From: Taenia hydatigena
Lineage: Eukaryota; Platyhelminthes; Cestoda; Cyclophyllidea; Taeniidae
Length of the DNA: 64,000 nt
Direction: 5' to 3'
Assembly: GCA_036345935.2 (NCBI GenBank)
Contig: JADWOT020000001.1
Location: forward strand, 26,321,232-26,385,231
Shown piece after piece: positions 35,611 through 47,604 of the stretch. The notes below the pieces were generated by a model that saw only the letters and a program-made list of their open reading frames with translations, did no database searches and was not told the origin of the DNA. The number at the start of each line of letters is the position of its first letter. The first letter of the stretch is position 1. Position numbers and translations under genes: made by a program.

Positions 35611-38537
35611 CTGCACACAGATAGACAAGGAAAGACTTCATAATGTAGCAAAACTGACTCAAATGTGAGAGACCATTGCCTTGCTGTCATTCTAAGGCCT
35701 CACATACCTTAAATGGTTACCATCATCACCCACTCTCATCATTTGATATTCAACCTCCCTCGAAGAACGCCACGGAGGTTGAAACAAAAGCTACTAGAAC
35801 TGAAATTTGGCCTCTAGAGACGAGACAATTGTACCACTCAAATAATTTTTATTGTAAAGTAGCAAGAAGTAAATTGTTTGCATTGGAGACACCTAAAAAT
35901 GCATCTTGTGCATTTGAGACAGAAGGTGATTTTGATGAAAAACTGAAGAGGCAAGAAGCCAATGGAATTTGCAGTGTACTGTCTCCCACTTTTGATAGCT
36001 GAACAACTTACTGATTGCACAGCCGTCGTAAGCACAAAACACACCAAGTGGAGATGATGATTGGCTTATTTAGCCTCTTTTTAGCCCCAGACACTCTGTT
36101 CATACCGGGGACTACCACAAATCAGGAGGTGATTCAAATGGATTTTAGCTCTTCCAAATCGAATTTCACAATGTCCACCGCGCCCTACAAAGACTACCCT
36201 TGCCCAAAGGAATTCGCATGTTATGTCTATTGTATCAAATCGTAATCCGTAAGTGCGCACATTTTTACTGTCAGGTTAGTAGTGCGTAACATCGTTCTAC
36301 AAAGCACCCTTATGTTTGCGGTTCAGTAATCTAATAAAACATGGATTATTCTAGCCCTATCCGATCTGGTCTTGTAACTAAAAAGATGAATATTTGCAGA
36401 TTGAAGTGTAGGCACGTAGGGATGGTTTAGGGAAGACAAATTTATAGATCACGATCTTACCCAGCGTCATATATACGTAACCACCTGGTCGCGACTGCGT
36501 AGCGACTCATCTAGCGGAATGCTGTTAGGATTTTCGGTTCCGGTAGCGTCGTTTGTTAAATCTATCGTGGTAGGATAGCTTAAATGTTGATTGAGTATTT
36601 CTGAACTTAATACTGCTTATCCCGTTTTTAGTAAGCAATGCAGTTGAGGGGAATGCTACTAACGAGCATTTCAGTAGACAAGACGCTCAGCGCGTTTAAG
36701 GGATTGACGGTCACCCCTAACGATGCTCTTAGTAGCCATGGGGCCATTACTATTGAAATGTGGCTACTGTTAGTCAAAATTCACAATACTCTGCTCTGAG
36801 AACGTGCAACCAACTAACAACTTATCAGCATGAATAAGGATAAATCCAATCCAGAAATCAAACCTTTTCTTAAAATAATTAAAGAACAACATAAAATGAA
36901 AGAAAGGTGAGAAAGAGCTGTGCATTTTAATCTTCTTAAGCGCAATGAGCGGTTGCGTCAGTCGAAACGGACTTGAAGTTGGTAAAATCAGCCTTCTCAT
37001 AAGGTAAACTTAATGCTGCTGCGACCGCTAGTCTCATCAAAGTAAACTTCTCAATGAATGTCGAGTAGACACAATAGCCTGAAGAGATCTTGGTCAACAT
37101 ATTTTTTGAGAGAAGTAACACTAAAGCGGCATTTAATCGCAATGCTATCATACCACCCAAGCAAAAAAAGAGTGACCTTCAAGCAAAAGAAAATGCTATG
37201 CAAAACCGCAATCACCCGATTAATGGGAGCGCTAAAAGTACAGAGATTCATTTTATTGTGCCTAATCGGCTTCTTCAATCCCAGATTTGCTCCATTGTGC
37301 ATTTATATTGTCCTAATTGTGTTCATGTTTGATTCCATAGCCCAAGAATTGAAAAAAATGGAGGAGAGTTGGACTACGTGATGGAAGGAGGAGGAGGCGG
37401 AGGAGCAAGAGCATGAGTAGATGGTGGAGGCGGCGAAGGTCAAGTGTGGGAGTAAAGCAGCGTCACATGAGTTTGTAGTTGTGAAAAGCAAACTGTCCCG
37501 ATGTCTTTTAAGCTCCCTTCTACTACTCATTCAGTTTCAGATGTTTAGATTCGACGGCTGCAAGTTAAAGGCGCGGCTTTCAACGCGAGATGTATACAAA
37601 ATTGTCACCTTTGTGCTTTCTGCTACTAGTAGGTTTTCAAAATTGTTCAGACTCCTGCCTTTGGAAGGATTTCCTTATAAAAGGTAATTGACTTAAGAAG
37701 AACGACCTCTGTAAATTCGTCAACAAGCCTGGAACAATACGAAGTATCAGATCTGTTCCGACACGATAGGGTAGTCGAGAAGAACAACGAAAAAGAGGAG
37801 AGAAAAATAGTTCCACCTGGCAGATTTTTCTTCAACGGGTAAGAATTTATTCTCATGAATGCCTCAGTAGTTGCTATACTCACCAGGTGGACAATTCTGA
37901 CACCCAAACCAGTGTCTACCCCACCAATCCGAATACCTCTACAGGAGGAGAAGAGACTCAAAAAAAAAAAAACACATTTTAGGAACTCATTTTCGGCTTC
38001 TGGGCGTTTTGCGGGATTCGTCGCAACAGCAGAGGTCCGGTCAATTGGCCTAGAGTCGCAAGGAAAAAACAACAGTAAAATCGGCATTGTCACCAGCAAC
38101 AGGAAGTTCATATTACCTATAAAATGCTTGGAAGAGTGGGATTCTGAATTCAAACTAGTTTTAGGTGGGTCCCTATCAGTGCGTTATTCCAAATGAGTGT
38201 AAAGGTGATAACACGGCCTCGAATAACACGTCGCCACCGGGGTTCTAGGGCAAATATGTCAGTCTAGCAAAGCACTATTTATTATTACTACTATTATTGT
38301 TATTGTTACCCTTCTTAGCCATTTTAACTGCCGCTCTATTTGTATATTAAGAACAACCTAAATCTACGCTTCCAAGTTGGATTAAGTCATTCGTTTTTCG
38401 ACCTGCGGAGAGGTTCGACCACTCCAAGCTCAGGTAGGCAAGTTCGACTTTGCAGACTTGTGGTGCTGACAGGAAAGTTGTCAAAAGAGCGGATCGGAGA
38501 AGCCTTAATTGAAAAGTTGCAAAATGTCTGCGGTTAT

Positions 38538-38553
38538 GTCACATATTTGTGAC
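38538..38553. repeat. 16-bp palindrome GTCACATATTTGTGAC
   Basis: Same GTCACA...TGTGAC arms as at 35061 and 59224, with a slightly different centre. Confidence 0.55.
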
Positions 38554-38759
38554 GTTAGACAAGGGTAATAAAATCATGCCTCGAGAATCAGGTCAAGGAT
38601 GTCTTAAATGAATGGTAAAAAGGATCTGCTGTTTCATTGTACTTGACGAAGTATTTATATGGGAGGGCTTGCCAATTCGTAGGCTTTGGGCTGTTGTAAT
38701 ATTTATGGTGTCATGTCCTTAATCATAGAGGTCAGTTCCTTCATTCTACTATCCAAACG

Positions 38760-39060
38760 CTCCTCAAATCATCCGCCCAACCACCTCTACCTCTCCGCTC
38801 GCGCAATTAGCCGCATATCTATCAACACAAATGTTTCTTTGACCTTTCATCAACCATCCACTAATCATCAATTCATTCATTCATCCCTTCATCCAACCAC
38901 CCCTCCTCAGTCTATCCAACTAGCCGTCTATTCACTCGAATCTCCCCCATTCATGCATCCTTCTGACTACTTGTCCATCTGCCCATCCGTGGATGCATTC
39001 ATTTATCCATTTCATTCCCACCCTCAGTCACCCAGCCATCTACCCACCCACTAACTCACT
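38760..39060. repeat. CATC/CATT-rich simple sequence (left copy)
   Basis: Degenerate tetranucleotide-rich tract (CCATCCA, TTCATTCATT) with a counterpart at 62400-62720 in the right copy. Open frames in it are artefacts of the strand-biased composition. Confidence 0.8.
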
Positions 39061-40625
39061 CGCCCCCATTCAACAATGCATCTTTGAATTCCATCAGGAT
39101 TCGATGTAAACAATGAAAGCATTGTTCACGTATGGAGAAGGGAACAAAGTAATCAAGTATAGTGTTTTAAACATTTCCAATGCTATTTTATAAAAAAATG
39201 AGTAAACAGAAGTTAACTGCTTACGATAGTTGACAAGTGGTCGTGAAGTGGTACAACTGTGTTTATTTTGGTCGCATGGATACTTTAAGATGGAGAAATT
39301 GCAAGATAATAAGGACTTGAATAAAGATAGCTAAAAGAAGCCAACCTCTTCGTCCCTCCCTCTCTAAAACTTTACCTCACTTGACCTTTAATTACATTTC
39401 ACGGAGCCTGTTTATGACATTAAGGGAAGGGGACTGGGTCCACCTTGGTCGAGGGCATGTAAAAAGTAGAAGTCTTCAGGACGGGTGAAAAACCACGCCG
39501 TAAAAGGATGTAAAGAGGATGATATCCATACTACAATTAAAATATCGTAGAGTATCCTTTCCCACCTTCATAAGCTTTCCTCACCAATGAAATACCTTGC
39601 TTAGTACAGGTGCGTGATCCAAAGTGCAGTGGCATTTTGATGTAGTGTCTCCGTAGTTGGTGCTTCGAGCTTCCACAATTCCTCCATACGCTATTGATGG
39701 AACCTCTCTCATTGTTGTCATGGTCAACCAGGACATCTACGGAGGTGCCTGAGCTACAAATCTTACCTCAAGTCTGTTAAGACGTGAAGCAGGTCCCACA
39801 CTCCTGCCGAGCTTTGCCAAAGCCACTGTTAGCACCATACTTCGATTCTGGCTGAACACCCATGCTGAACACGCGCCCTCATACGTCCAAAATACCCCAC
39901 CTATGGTGGTATTGTTCATTTTACTTGCATTTTGGGTTTGTCTTCACTCCGAGTGTTGTAACTGCAACTTTAAATTGCACAGACAGTAAGCCTAACAGAC
40001 TTGCATAATAATAAATGTTTCAACTAAAGTCAGCGATGCAGATGGATGCGTGAGTTCAATCTTAAAGTTAGTTTTTTGTTTACGGCGTCAACAGGCGCCA
40101 GTTTCACCACATAGAAAAGTGTATTTTCATCTACCACGCGAGTTGTCGATCAACTCACGTGGGCTCTTTTTCAAACCCTGTTTTAGCTGATGCAGACAAG
40201 CGTAAACTCGAGTGGTAAATAGAGGCATCTTGGCAAGGGAAAAGTGGGTGTCATCTGGCAATGCAGCTTTTTGGGTAAACGGTTTAGTAAATGCATTGTA
40301 GGACTGGACGCTAAAATAGAAGACCAACGAGCTGTCACTAGGAAATGCTTTGCTATTGCATTCACAAGAATGAATGCCGTCACCACTTTTAGACGCAAGG
40401 AATCAGGCTGTGCATCCATCTGTTTGCCCAGCAGTCGTATCCCACGTCCACCCTCCGTATCATTAAACACATCTATTCATCAATCAATTGTTCCTTCATT
40501 TATCCATCCAATTCCTCCTAAAGTCATCCTATTAGAGCAATATACATCGCAATCGCCTACATCAGACTTTGCATTCTAAGAAATTCAAGCAATGGCCAAG
40601 TTTTATGCGTTATTTGAAATCCAAA

Positions 40626-40655
40626 CCACCACCACCACCACCACCACCACCACCA
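40626..40655. repeat. (CCA)n microsatellite
   Basis: About ten CCA/CAC units. The right-copy site (about 63882-63892) has only a short CCGCCACCAT remnant. Confidence 0.9.
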
Positions 40656-40790
40656 TCATTGGCATTAGCATTTATAGACGGAATGTAATGAAGAAATGAA
40701 AGAAAAGAACTTTTGTAAGAGATTCACATGGTTTAGCTAATGGAAAAAGCGTTACCGTGACACACACGCACGCAAATCCAGTACACAACT

Positions 40791-40810
40791 ACGCACGCAC
40801 GCACGCACGC
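40791..40810. repeat. (ACGC)5 microsatellite
   Basis: Five perfect ACGC units just after the point that matches the right edge of the window. Confidence 0.9.
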
Positions 40811-42816
40811 CTATGCATTTGAAGGTCAACAGCAGAAGCAGTAAGCATAGCGCAAGAATCGGACGATTTTCGTCCTCAAGGACACACGCTGCCACCTGGC
40901 ACGTGCTTCACATGCGTTACTACGACTACGAACACAAAATGCAACAGTAATGTGGAGCCAGTCTGGAAAGTTAAGTAGGCAGATATGCAAAAAAATGCTA
41001 AGTTGGCAAGTGGAGGACAGTGCTTTCAAGGAGGATGGAGAATGGCATGAGAAACAGCCGTAAGATGGATACTCGAGTAGGGTCTAATTGATTCCTATGT
41101 GACCAACTAGTGCCATGTAAAACTGTAAGGGACTCTAAACACCCTCTCCCGTGTGCTCATAGGGAACCCGATTCAAGACTTCTATACTCAACGCCTTCAA
41201 GGGAGCTTCAAAGTCACTCGGTTACGGTGCGATGGAATATGCTCTTTGCCTTTTATTTTAGGGAGGATAAGATCACTTTTGAAGTGAAAAGTATGACACC
41301 TTACTCTGAACCCTTCAACACCTTGATAATTAAGCTGTACGAAAGTAAGCCGAAACACGCATCTGTAGTGCGTGAATGCGCTAGTAAAGGGACAGTGGAA
41401 ACCACGACAAATTCCACCATCTGCCAGGAATCAATGTTTACACCACGTCACGTAATGCAAGATCAAGAATGAAGGTTTCTAAACTGTTTAAAAAGTAACT
41501 GCGTAACCATATGACGAAGCGTGAGGCGTGAGAATGCAACACTTCCACATGGAAAATGGCCACAGAAACGCGTGAAGACGGCTAGATCGCATCAAAGTAC
41601 CGATCAAATGGAAATGGAGCTTAGCTTCCTGAGTGTAGCACGTGCCGACAGAAATCTAATTCATTGAACTCACATTTCTTAATGAAAAAGGAAACAAAGG
41701 GGCTTACTATCAAAATGTGAGAATGAGCAGTCCAGACTGCGTGCCTAACTAACCTTACAATGCAATTCTTCGCAGGGCAGTCCTCCACAAAGCCACATAA
41801 ATTACAGAAAGGAAGATTGAAAGGTTAAGGGACGTTGGTAGTGGTGCGAGACGAAGCAAGTCCTCAATCGCTGAAGCACAGTGACCTCGGTTTTGTGTGT
41901 GGGCACGTCTGCAGGTGGGAATAACGCGACGTGGCGCGACCCCACCTCCCCGTCTGTGCGCATCCCAACCAGTACCGTGCATGTGTGTGTAGGTGTATGT
42001 GCAAACCTAGTAGGTAATTTGTCCACTTCGACGCTGAAATGAACTTAAGTAGACCTGTACGGCTTTCTTTAAGAATTCCAAATTGACAGATTGCAGGTGG
42101 GAAATTAAACATTCCAATAAAATTTGCACCAATAATGCTCCCCACCCCTTTATTTGCTACTCAACTTAATTATCTTTGGTGCGATCCACATAACGGAAGG
42201 GAAGTACGGCGGGAGGAGGATAACGATTGGGACCACCGACAAGGCAGGGGTACAGACAATTGACCTACAGCCATAACGGCATAACTTCGTTGACCATAAC
42301 GGCACATTGTATCAAAAAAGAAGATTGTATTTGCCGAATTTTGCCCCTTCCAATTTGGCACTACACTTATCACTTTCCTTGGGTGGTCCCCTTTTGCACA
42401 AAGATTTATGAAGCACCAAACCCATCTCCCGTTTTAGCCGCTTCGATGCCCACTTCTTTGCCTTAGCGCCTCTCCATCAACTTCGTTGCTCTTAGCATGT
42501 CACGTAGATGAGTATCCAACCTCCGTAGTGCGCTTGCGAACCAGTATTTACGTCTCAGGGCTTCATTTTTGTGTACATTTTTTGATTGTACTGAAGCGAC
42601 TGGCATTCGACCCACCCCAATCACGCATTTGATATGACTGACAGGATGTAGGCAAAATACACGGAATACAAAGCATGGCACTACTATAGTAGAGGGGAAG
42701 GAGAAAAGGAGGGTAGACTATTTAGATAATGCAACGAGAGGAGAAAGAGACTTATTGAAATGGAACCCACTTCTTTTTTCTTTTAAATGATGTTCTTCTA
42801 TGGTGTAATATTTGCA
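40811..42816. other. No gene supported
   Basis: By collinearity this lies in the left-copy NPC1 intron, in the part whose right-copy counterpart is beyond the window. A 120-codon frame at 41110-41472 has no recognisable feature. Confidence 0.45.
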
Positions 42817-42897
42817 GACTGAGGAGGAGGAATGGCTAGACTACCTTAAGTTCTGCATCAAATTGATGATCGCGGACAAAGGACCTCTGAGTGGATG
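42817..42897 (+). pseudogene. Unidentified exon-like block, inverted relative to 51575-51712
   Basis: After a TATTTGCAG acceptor-like site the plus strand reads TEEEEWLDYLKFCIKLMIA, then DKGPLSG and a stop. It is clearly homologous at DNA and protein level to the minus-strand block at 51575-51712 (VEEKDYLDHLKFCTKLMA...DKRPLGG). The family is not recognised. The early stop and missing CCRCASALVLG continuation suggest a broken copy. Confidence 0.5.
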
Positions 42898-44508
42898 ACA
42901 TGGACGTGCCGTATTCGGTGGCATTAAAGATGAGAGTGAAGGAGGGAGCTGGAGAGGGAGGAATAAAGGGAAGAGGAGGGAAAATGTAAAAGGTTCCGAC
43001 CTAGAGCATCCAAATCTTCATTGTTGGCTCACTGGTACAAACAGCAACGATTGACAAAGCAACAGTGCCGCTGAGACCATTTAAGTAGCATCGGTGAGAG
43101 GGCATTATGAAACTTAGCATTTCTTGCGTTGGCTGCCTAGGGTGGAAGACTACCAAATGTCAAATTTTATTCCAGCTTCCAAAAAGCAAGTCGCATTGTA
43201 GAAGTCTTCTCTCTAGGAGGCACGACTGATGCGTTGGACATTAAAAACGGACGAGTTGTGACGTAAAATGGGCACGTAAAAACACATTCAAGGTTTCCCT
43301 GAAGTCTGATTTAAATTATCGTCCTGTGTCCAGGCCTAAAAATTTTTTCTTCCAACATCACTCAGTTTTTAACCTAAACCAGGCGACACTAGTTACGGGA
43401 CAAGATGGCACCACATCTAGACACTAACATAATAGTTGGGTGCTATGGCAATAAACGAGCAGAATGTGTCTGAAAGCCGGTAACAACCGCCGCTTGTTGT
43501 GTTCCAATGACCTTCGAGGTTCTGGCGATAACAAACTCGTTCATGGGCCTCATTAATTTGGAACTTGGGATGTTTTTAAGGGAAAGTTCCATTTGACCTT
43601 GCAATGGACATGCCCAAAATCAGACCACTAGGTGAATGACTCATGCTTGTGTCCTGTGTCTACGCCGACCATGTGTCCACACCACTGCATGTGTCCGGAA
43701 TGATGGCTGAGGGTCCAACATCTAGGGGCCTTGTCAACGTGACTCAAAGTCAGCGCAAACGTCGCTTCAAGCTTCTCGTGAAGCGAGAGCACAATAGCAA
43801 CAACAATCAGGAAAGATCCTTAAGCTATTGACAGGGATATCACTATTCCAGTGGTAAATAAAGCCGGTTCCTGTCCCTTTAATAGTTTTACTACAGCCAC
43901 CTCCAATTGATGTCATAAATGGCGTAATCACTGTTCGAGGTGAAATACAGTTCAAATGGCCGATTGTTCATGCATTTTTGGAGCTAAAATGTGGATGAAC
44001 CCGTGAAACGAGCGATACCAAAATCACTACCAAGCACAAATGTGTGTAGGTAGGTTGCATTTCCAGAGTTTGTGCCAGTACCTCACATCGTTCGACACTT
44101 GTGCTTGAAGGTCACATTAATTGGGAATACGAGAAGGCAACAATAATTACCCCAACACAGACGCCAATCATGCAAAATGCAAAAAGTCATTGTTGCGGTA
44201 AGGAATGACTTGTACATGAGTCACGGTCCCTAATCCTCATGACTTCGGGGATAGCCTCCATGTTCCACATACTAAATGTCACTTCCGGATGAGTAGGCTA
44301 CAAAATCAGAGGTAACGGAACTTTTATATCAGTAGCAGGAGGTAAGATAGGCTCAGGATTGAAACTTTCACGGATGGGAGAACTACACCACTTAATCGCC
44401 TTCATCTCAGGTTCCTCAAAATGACCGCCTCCAAAGTAAGGTCACTGAGGTGGTCAACAGGATAAGATACAGATTGAGCCTTTTAAAGCCTCCATGAAAC
44501 ACTTTTAC

Positions 44509-44690
44509 CTCCTTAAACTCTGCTTCATAGGTAATGCCATCTAAGGACGACAAGGCGATTAAAAAGAAAGCGACAGATTCGGCCAGACTTGAGAGGAACG
44601 TGGATGGACTCACAGGACCCATTGTCTTCACAATACATGCCTTCACAGGTGCACGGCTAGCCTGACGTTCTCCCACCCCACCGATGCCAC
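44509..44690 (-). pseudogene. NPC1 sterol-sensing-domain exon (left copy, transmembrane 5-6)
   Basis: Reads PVSPSTFLSSLAESVAFFLIALSSL, matching the NPC1 signature after the VDNIF segment (APSMFLSSFSETVAFF in the family). It ends AAGGAG|GTAAAAG, a usable donor. The 5' border is uncertain; ACGTCAG|GCTAGC is the best candidate acceptor. It belongs to the broken left NPC1 copy, since the middle exons are absent downstream. Confidence 0.75.
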
Positions 44691-44986
44691 CACTATCACC
44701 TCCTTGTCGTTGTCGTCCACGCTGTTCATGTAGACGGTTCTTCCTTTTCCTCCTCTTCTCTTCTTTCACCCTTACTGTGAGATGGTTGGTTGCTTCTAAA
44801 TATTTTTATTACAAGCAGAGGAAGGATTTGGGGTAACGGAGTCGAAATATCTAGCACGAGGGCATCTTGGGCTCAAGAGAGCGTCTACGCTGGTCCACGA
44901 CCAGATTAAAATTATTATCCAGGCTCTGGCCTACAAGTACATTTAAAAAACAAGTAGTAAAGGTCCTTCCTCACCTTCTCACTTAC

Positions 44987-45301
44987 ACATCCACCAACGC
45001 CACCTAAACTCGCCACCTCCTCCACCACATCGTTGGCATCATTCGCCATACTCTCCCGACTTCCAAAGCCACCCTCCTCATCGTCATCGTCATCATCTAC
45101 TTCCTCCTTTTCGTGCATGAGGAAGTCCTGCACCATGATGAAGATGTTGTCCACACTTACAGCCAGGACGAGGAAAGGAATGACCTCAATGATGATGAGG
45201 GCGACAGGCACACCAAAGACTAATGGACGATAAAAAAACAGCGGCAAGGACAATTGACACGCCACCGCCGCTGAGCGAGGGCTTCAGGTCGATCTGGAGA
45301 A
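44987..45301 (-). pseudogene. NPC1 sterol-sensing-domain exon (left copy, transmembrane 4-5) with frameshift
   Basis: Acceptor TTATTGCTAG at 45302, donor GGATGT|GTAAGTG at 44987. The first part reads LQIDLKPSLSGGGVSIVLAAV (matches the family's VDSKVSLGIAGILIVLSSV). The second part reads RPLVFGVPVALIIIEVIPFL then VLAVSVDNIFIMVQDFL, but in a different frame. The shift falls at a run of seven T (45238-45232). An acidic insert (EEVDDDDDDEE) follows. Either this copy is frameshifted or the homopolymer is miscalled; with the other lesions, a pseudogene is preferred. Confidence 0.8.
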
Positions 45302-47150
45302 CTAGCAATAAGAAGGTAAAATTAGCCTAAAAACAGTGATTCTAAAAAGAGATGATATTTTTTCCGATTTCTTTCAGGAGTATTAGCATCTGCTTTGACT
45401 TTAACCGCAGTAGTCGAGCATTATGCAAGGGCTGGAAGTGGGAGGGTGAATGGACGCTCGAATGAAATGATCAACGTAAAGGCGAAAATACTTTTGATTG
45501 ATTCCTTCCCGTGTACTAATAAAGCTTTGGAGGGAACGAGATTTGGCTAACGTGGTCTCCACAACGATGGATTAGAGCCCAACTCATGCCATCTATGCTG
45601 AGGGTCTAAATGCCTTCGTGCGTTTCTAACAACACAGCTTCACAACTCTCGTGCACCACAGTTTCCTCCGAAATGACTTAAACGCTTCAAATATGACAGG
45701 CGGTAGCACTTGTCGCACATCTTTTAAAGCTGGTGAAAATTCAAGGAAGATATTGCCTCCAAACGAATCGACAGACTACTGCTATCGTAGAGGGTATTAA
45801 CTGTGGGAGGCTAAGTTCGCGGAGTATCATGACAAAAAGAGTCCTTTCTAGGTAATGGTAAGGTTTGCATGGAATCACATCAAATCATCTGCGACCCCCA
45901 ACATCAAGGTGGTGAGGGGTTGGTAAGATTAAAAGATATATTGCCGAGATTTTGACGAAAAGCAATGATGCAAGCAGGCGATCGAACAGTAAGATGAAGG
46001 AACAAGACAATCATGAAAGTGTGGATGAAAGGCCTTACGCCATCAACTGTCTTCCATTGTGGGAATAAGGAAAGACTTGCGCATAGTTCCTCAAGGCTTC
46101 GGAGATTGCCTTCATGTTCCACCTATGGCACTTCGAGATGAGTACTTTGCATCAGTAGGAGGGTAAGTCAAGTACCTCCAGCCTTTGACAAACGCTGACT
46201 TCGTTATGGAAACTGAAGCCTCTCAATGTAACATGCCTTGTTAGCTTCCTTGCCTCTAACCACGTCCGCAGTTACAACTGCTGGTGTCAATCAAAATCTG
46301 CTACTTGCCTTCCAAGTGCACGTTCTTCACTCAGAAATGACTCTGTTGCCAAGTTTGACTTAGTATGAAACAGAATGCTTTACAATGGGTGCTTTGTTGC
46401 CATGGTAGAGGTCTTTGCATAATAGCAATTGTCTTTTCTTTGCTTAATGGAAACCAACTTTTAATAAAATGAAAGTCAGAAGAATGCAGAAGTAGTCATC
46501 AGCACCACAAATCTGGCTTCATGGGCAACATCATTGAGGCAGTTCTTTTTCCAACTTTCCATAGAATGAGGCTCAGTTTCCATTAACAAAAAAAAATACA
46601 AAGTCAGGGATGCTCCGTCAAGAGGGAGGAAAAACAAACAAAGCAAATTTGTCGGGCTAGCAATAAGGTAGCCACTTAAAAGAGCATTGTTGCCACCAAG
46701 GAGAGAGACGGACTGACTACACCACGTGACACACTTTGCATTATTTTCAACACATTTTCTTTCCTTCGTTTTCTTAATCCTGAGATTAGCTGTAACAAGC
46801 CCTAGAAGCTAAAGCTTTGACACGACTAAATGCGTTCCCACGCAAACACATCCGCTGTGGAGCGAAGTAGCATTCAGCCTTCAGGGTAATGCGTCAAAGT
46901 AATCCAATTTGTATGACAAGAGACTTTACAAGTGGGACCCACTACATGCGATGCTCTCCTGCCAATTGACATTCAGAGGTTTCCCCACCACAACCTATCC
47001 ACGTTTTTACCTTGTGCCTGGTTTTCACTCATTCGCCAGAGTCATACAACTGGCAGCAACCACAACGACGCCCACATTACCACAGAAGCTTCACATAATA
47101 GCCTGATGCACCATCACACACAACAACATTGGTAAGGATGGTGAACTCAC

Positions 47151-47279
47151 GAGACAGGTTCGAAGTCCACGATAGTTGCCGAGGCAAATGCTGACATACA
47201 CTACCATGATAGTGTAACTGATGACAATTGTGGAGATGTCCGAGTGCGACTGTCGAACAATTTCGTCCTCGACTGAGCG
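47151..47279 (-). pseudogene. NPC1 sterol-sensing-domain exon (left copy, transmembrane 3)
   Basis: A clean 129-nt exon (TTCCTTTCAG acceptor, CTC|GTGAGTT donor) reading RSVEDEIVRQSHSDISTIVI then SYTIMVVYVSICLGNYRGLR. This is the NPC1 RSIEDE...DVFTVVISYAIMFLYIS segment that begins the sterol-sensing domain. Its phase does not join properly to 45301 (the next exon needs one more base), consistent with decay of this copy. Confidence 0.85.
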
Positions 47280-47510
47280 CTGAAAGGAAGAAATAAATGC
47301 ACTTCTCACTCCAAGCCATTCAGTTTTAAAAAAAACTTTTTGGCTTTTGCTGGACGCCTTTGCCACCAAAAAGACATGGAATGCTCCAATTCTTCGCAAC
47401 TGGAATCCTTAAATCGACTACGTTCTGGAGAACCGGATTAATGGATGGACTTCAGACCAAAAATGTGGAAACACCACCACTAATGCTATCGTCATTCCTG
47501 TCGTGAAGAC

Positions 47511-47604
47511 CGCCCAAGGCAAATGCTGACCTAGACTACCACGAAAGTGTAACAGATGCCAACTGTAGAGATGTCTGTCGGACAACTTCGTTCCCTATTG
47601 AGCG
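47511..47604 (-). pseudogene. Decayed duplicate of the NPC1 transmembrane-3 exon
   Basis: About 325 bp upstream of the 47151-47279 exon (in gene orientation) lies a second copy: CGCTCAATAGGGAACGAAG..., then ACATCTCTACAGTTGG, CATTTGCCTTGG. It lacks about 9 nt, has a TAG at 47533-47531 where the intact version has Tyr, and has no clear donor. It is a tandem exon duplication that has died. Confidence 0.8.

Larger units (their letters stand above)
34530..40775. repeat. Segmental duplication of the NPC1 locus, left copy
   Basis: Matches the right copy (about 54360-64000) in order and orientation. 34530-34740 matches 54370-54600, 34980-35050 matches 54830-54930, 35448-35628 matches 55368-55548, 35890-36290 matches 58720-59090, 37850-38130 matches 61760-62080, 38760-39100 matches 62420-62760 and 39200-40775 matches 62905-64000. 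It is much more diverged than units A/B and carries large deletions, including about 3.1 kb holding four NPC1 exons. Confidence 0.85.

Noticed and set aside
40191..40579. Open frames at 40244-40579 and 63497-63901, which lie in homologous sequence, considered as a conserved gene
   Set aside because: The shared DNA is part of the NPC1-locus duplication, but the two translations differ in frame and content and end in simple sequence.
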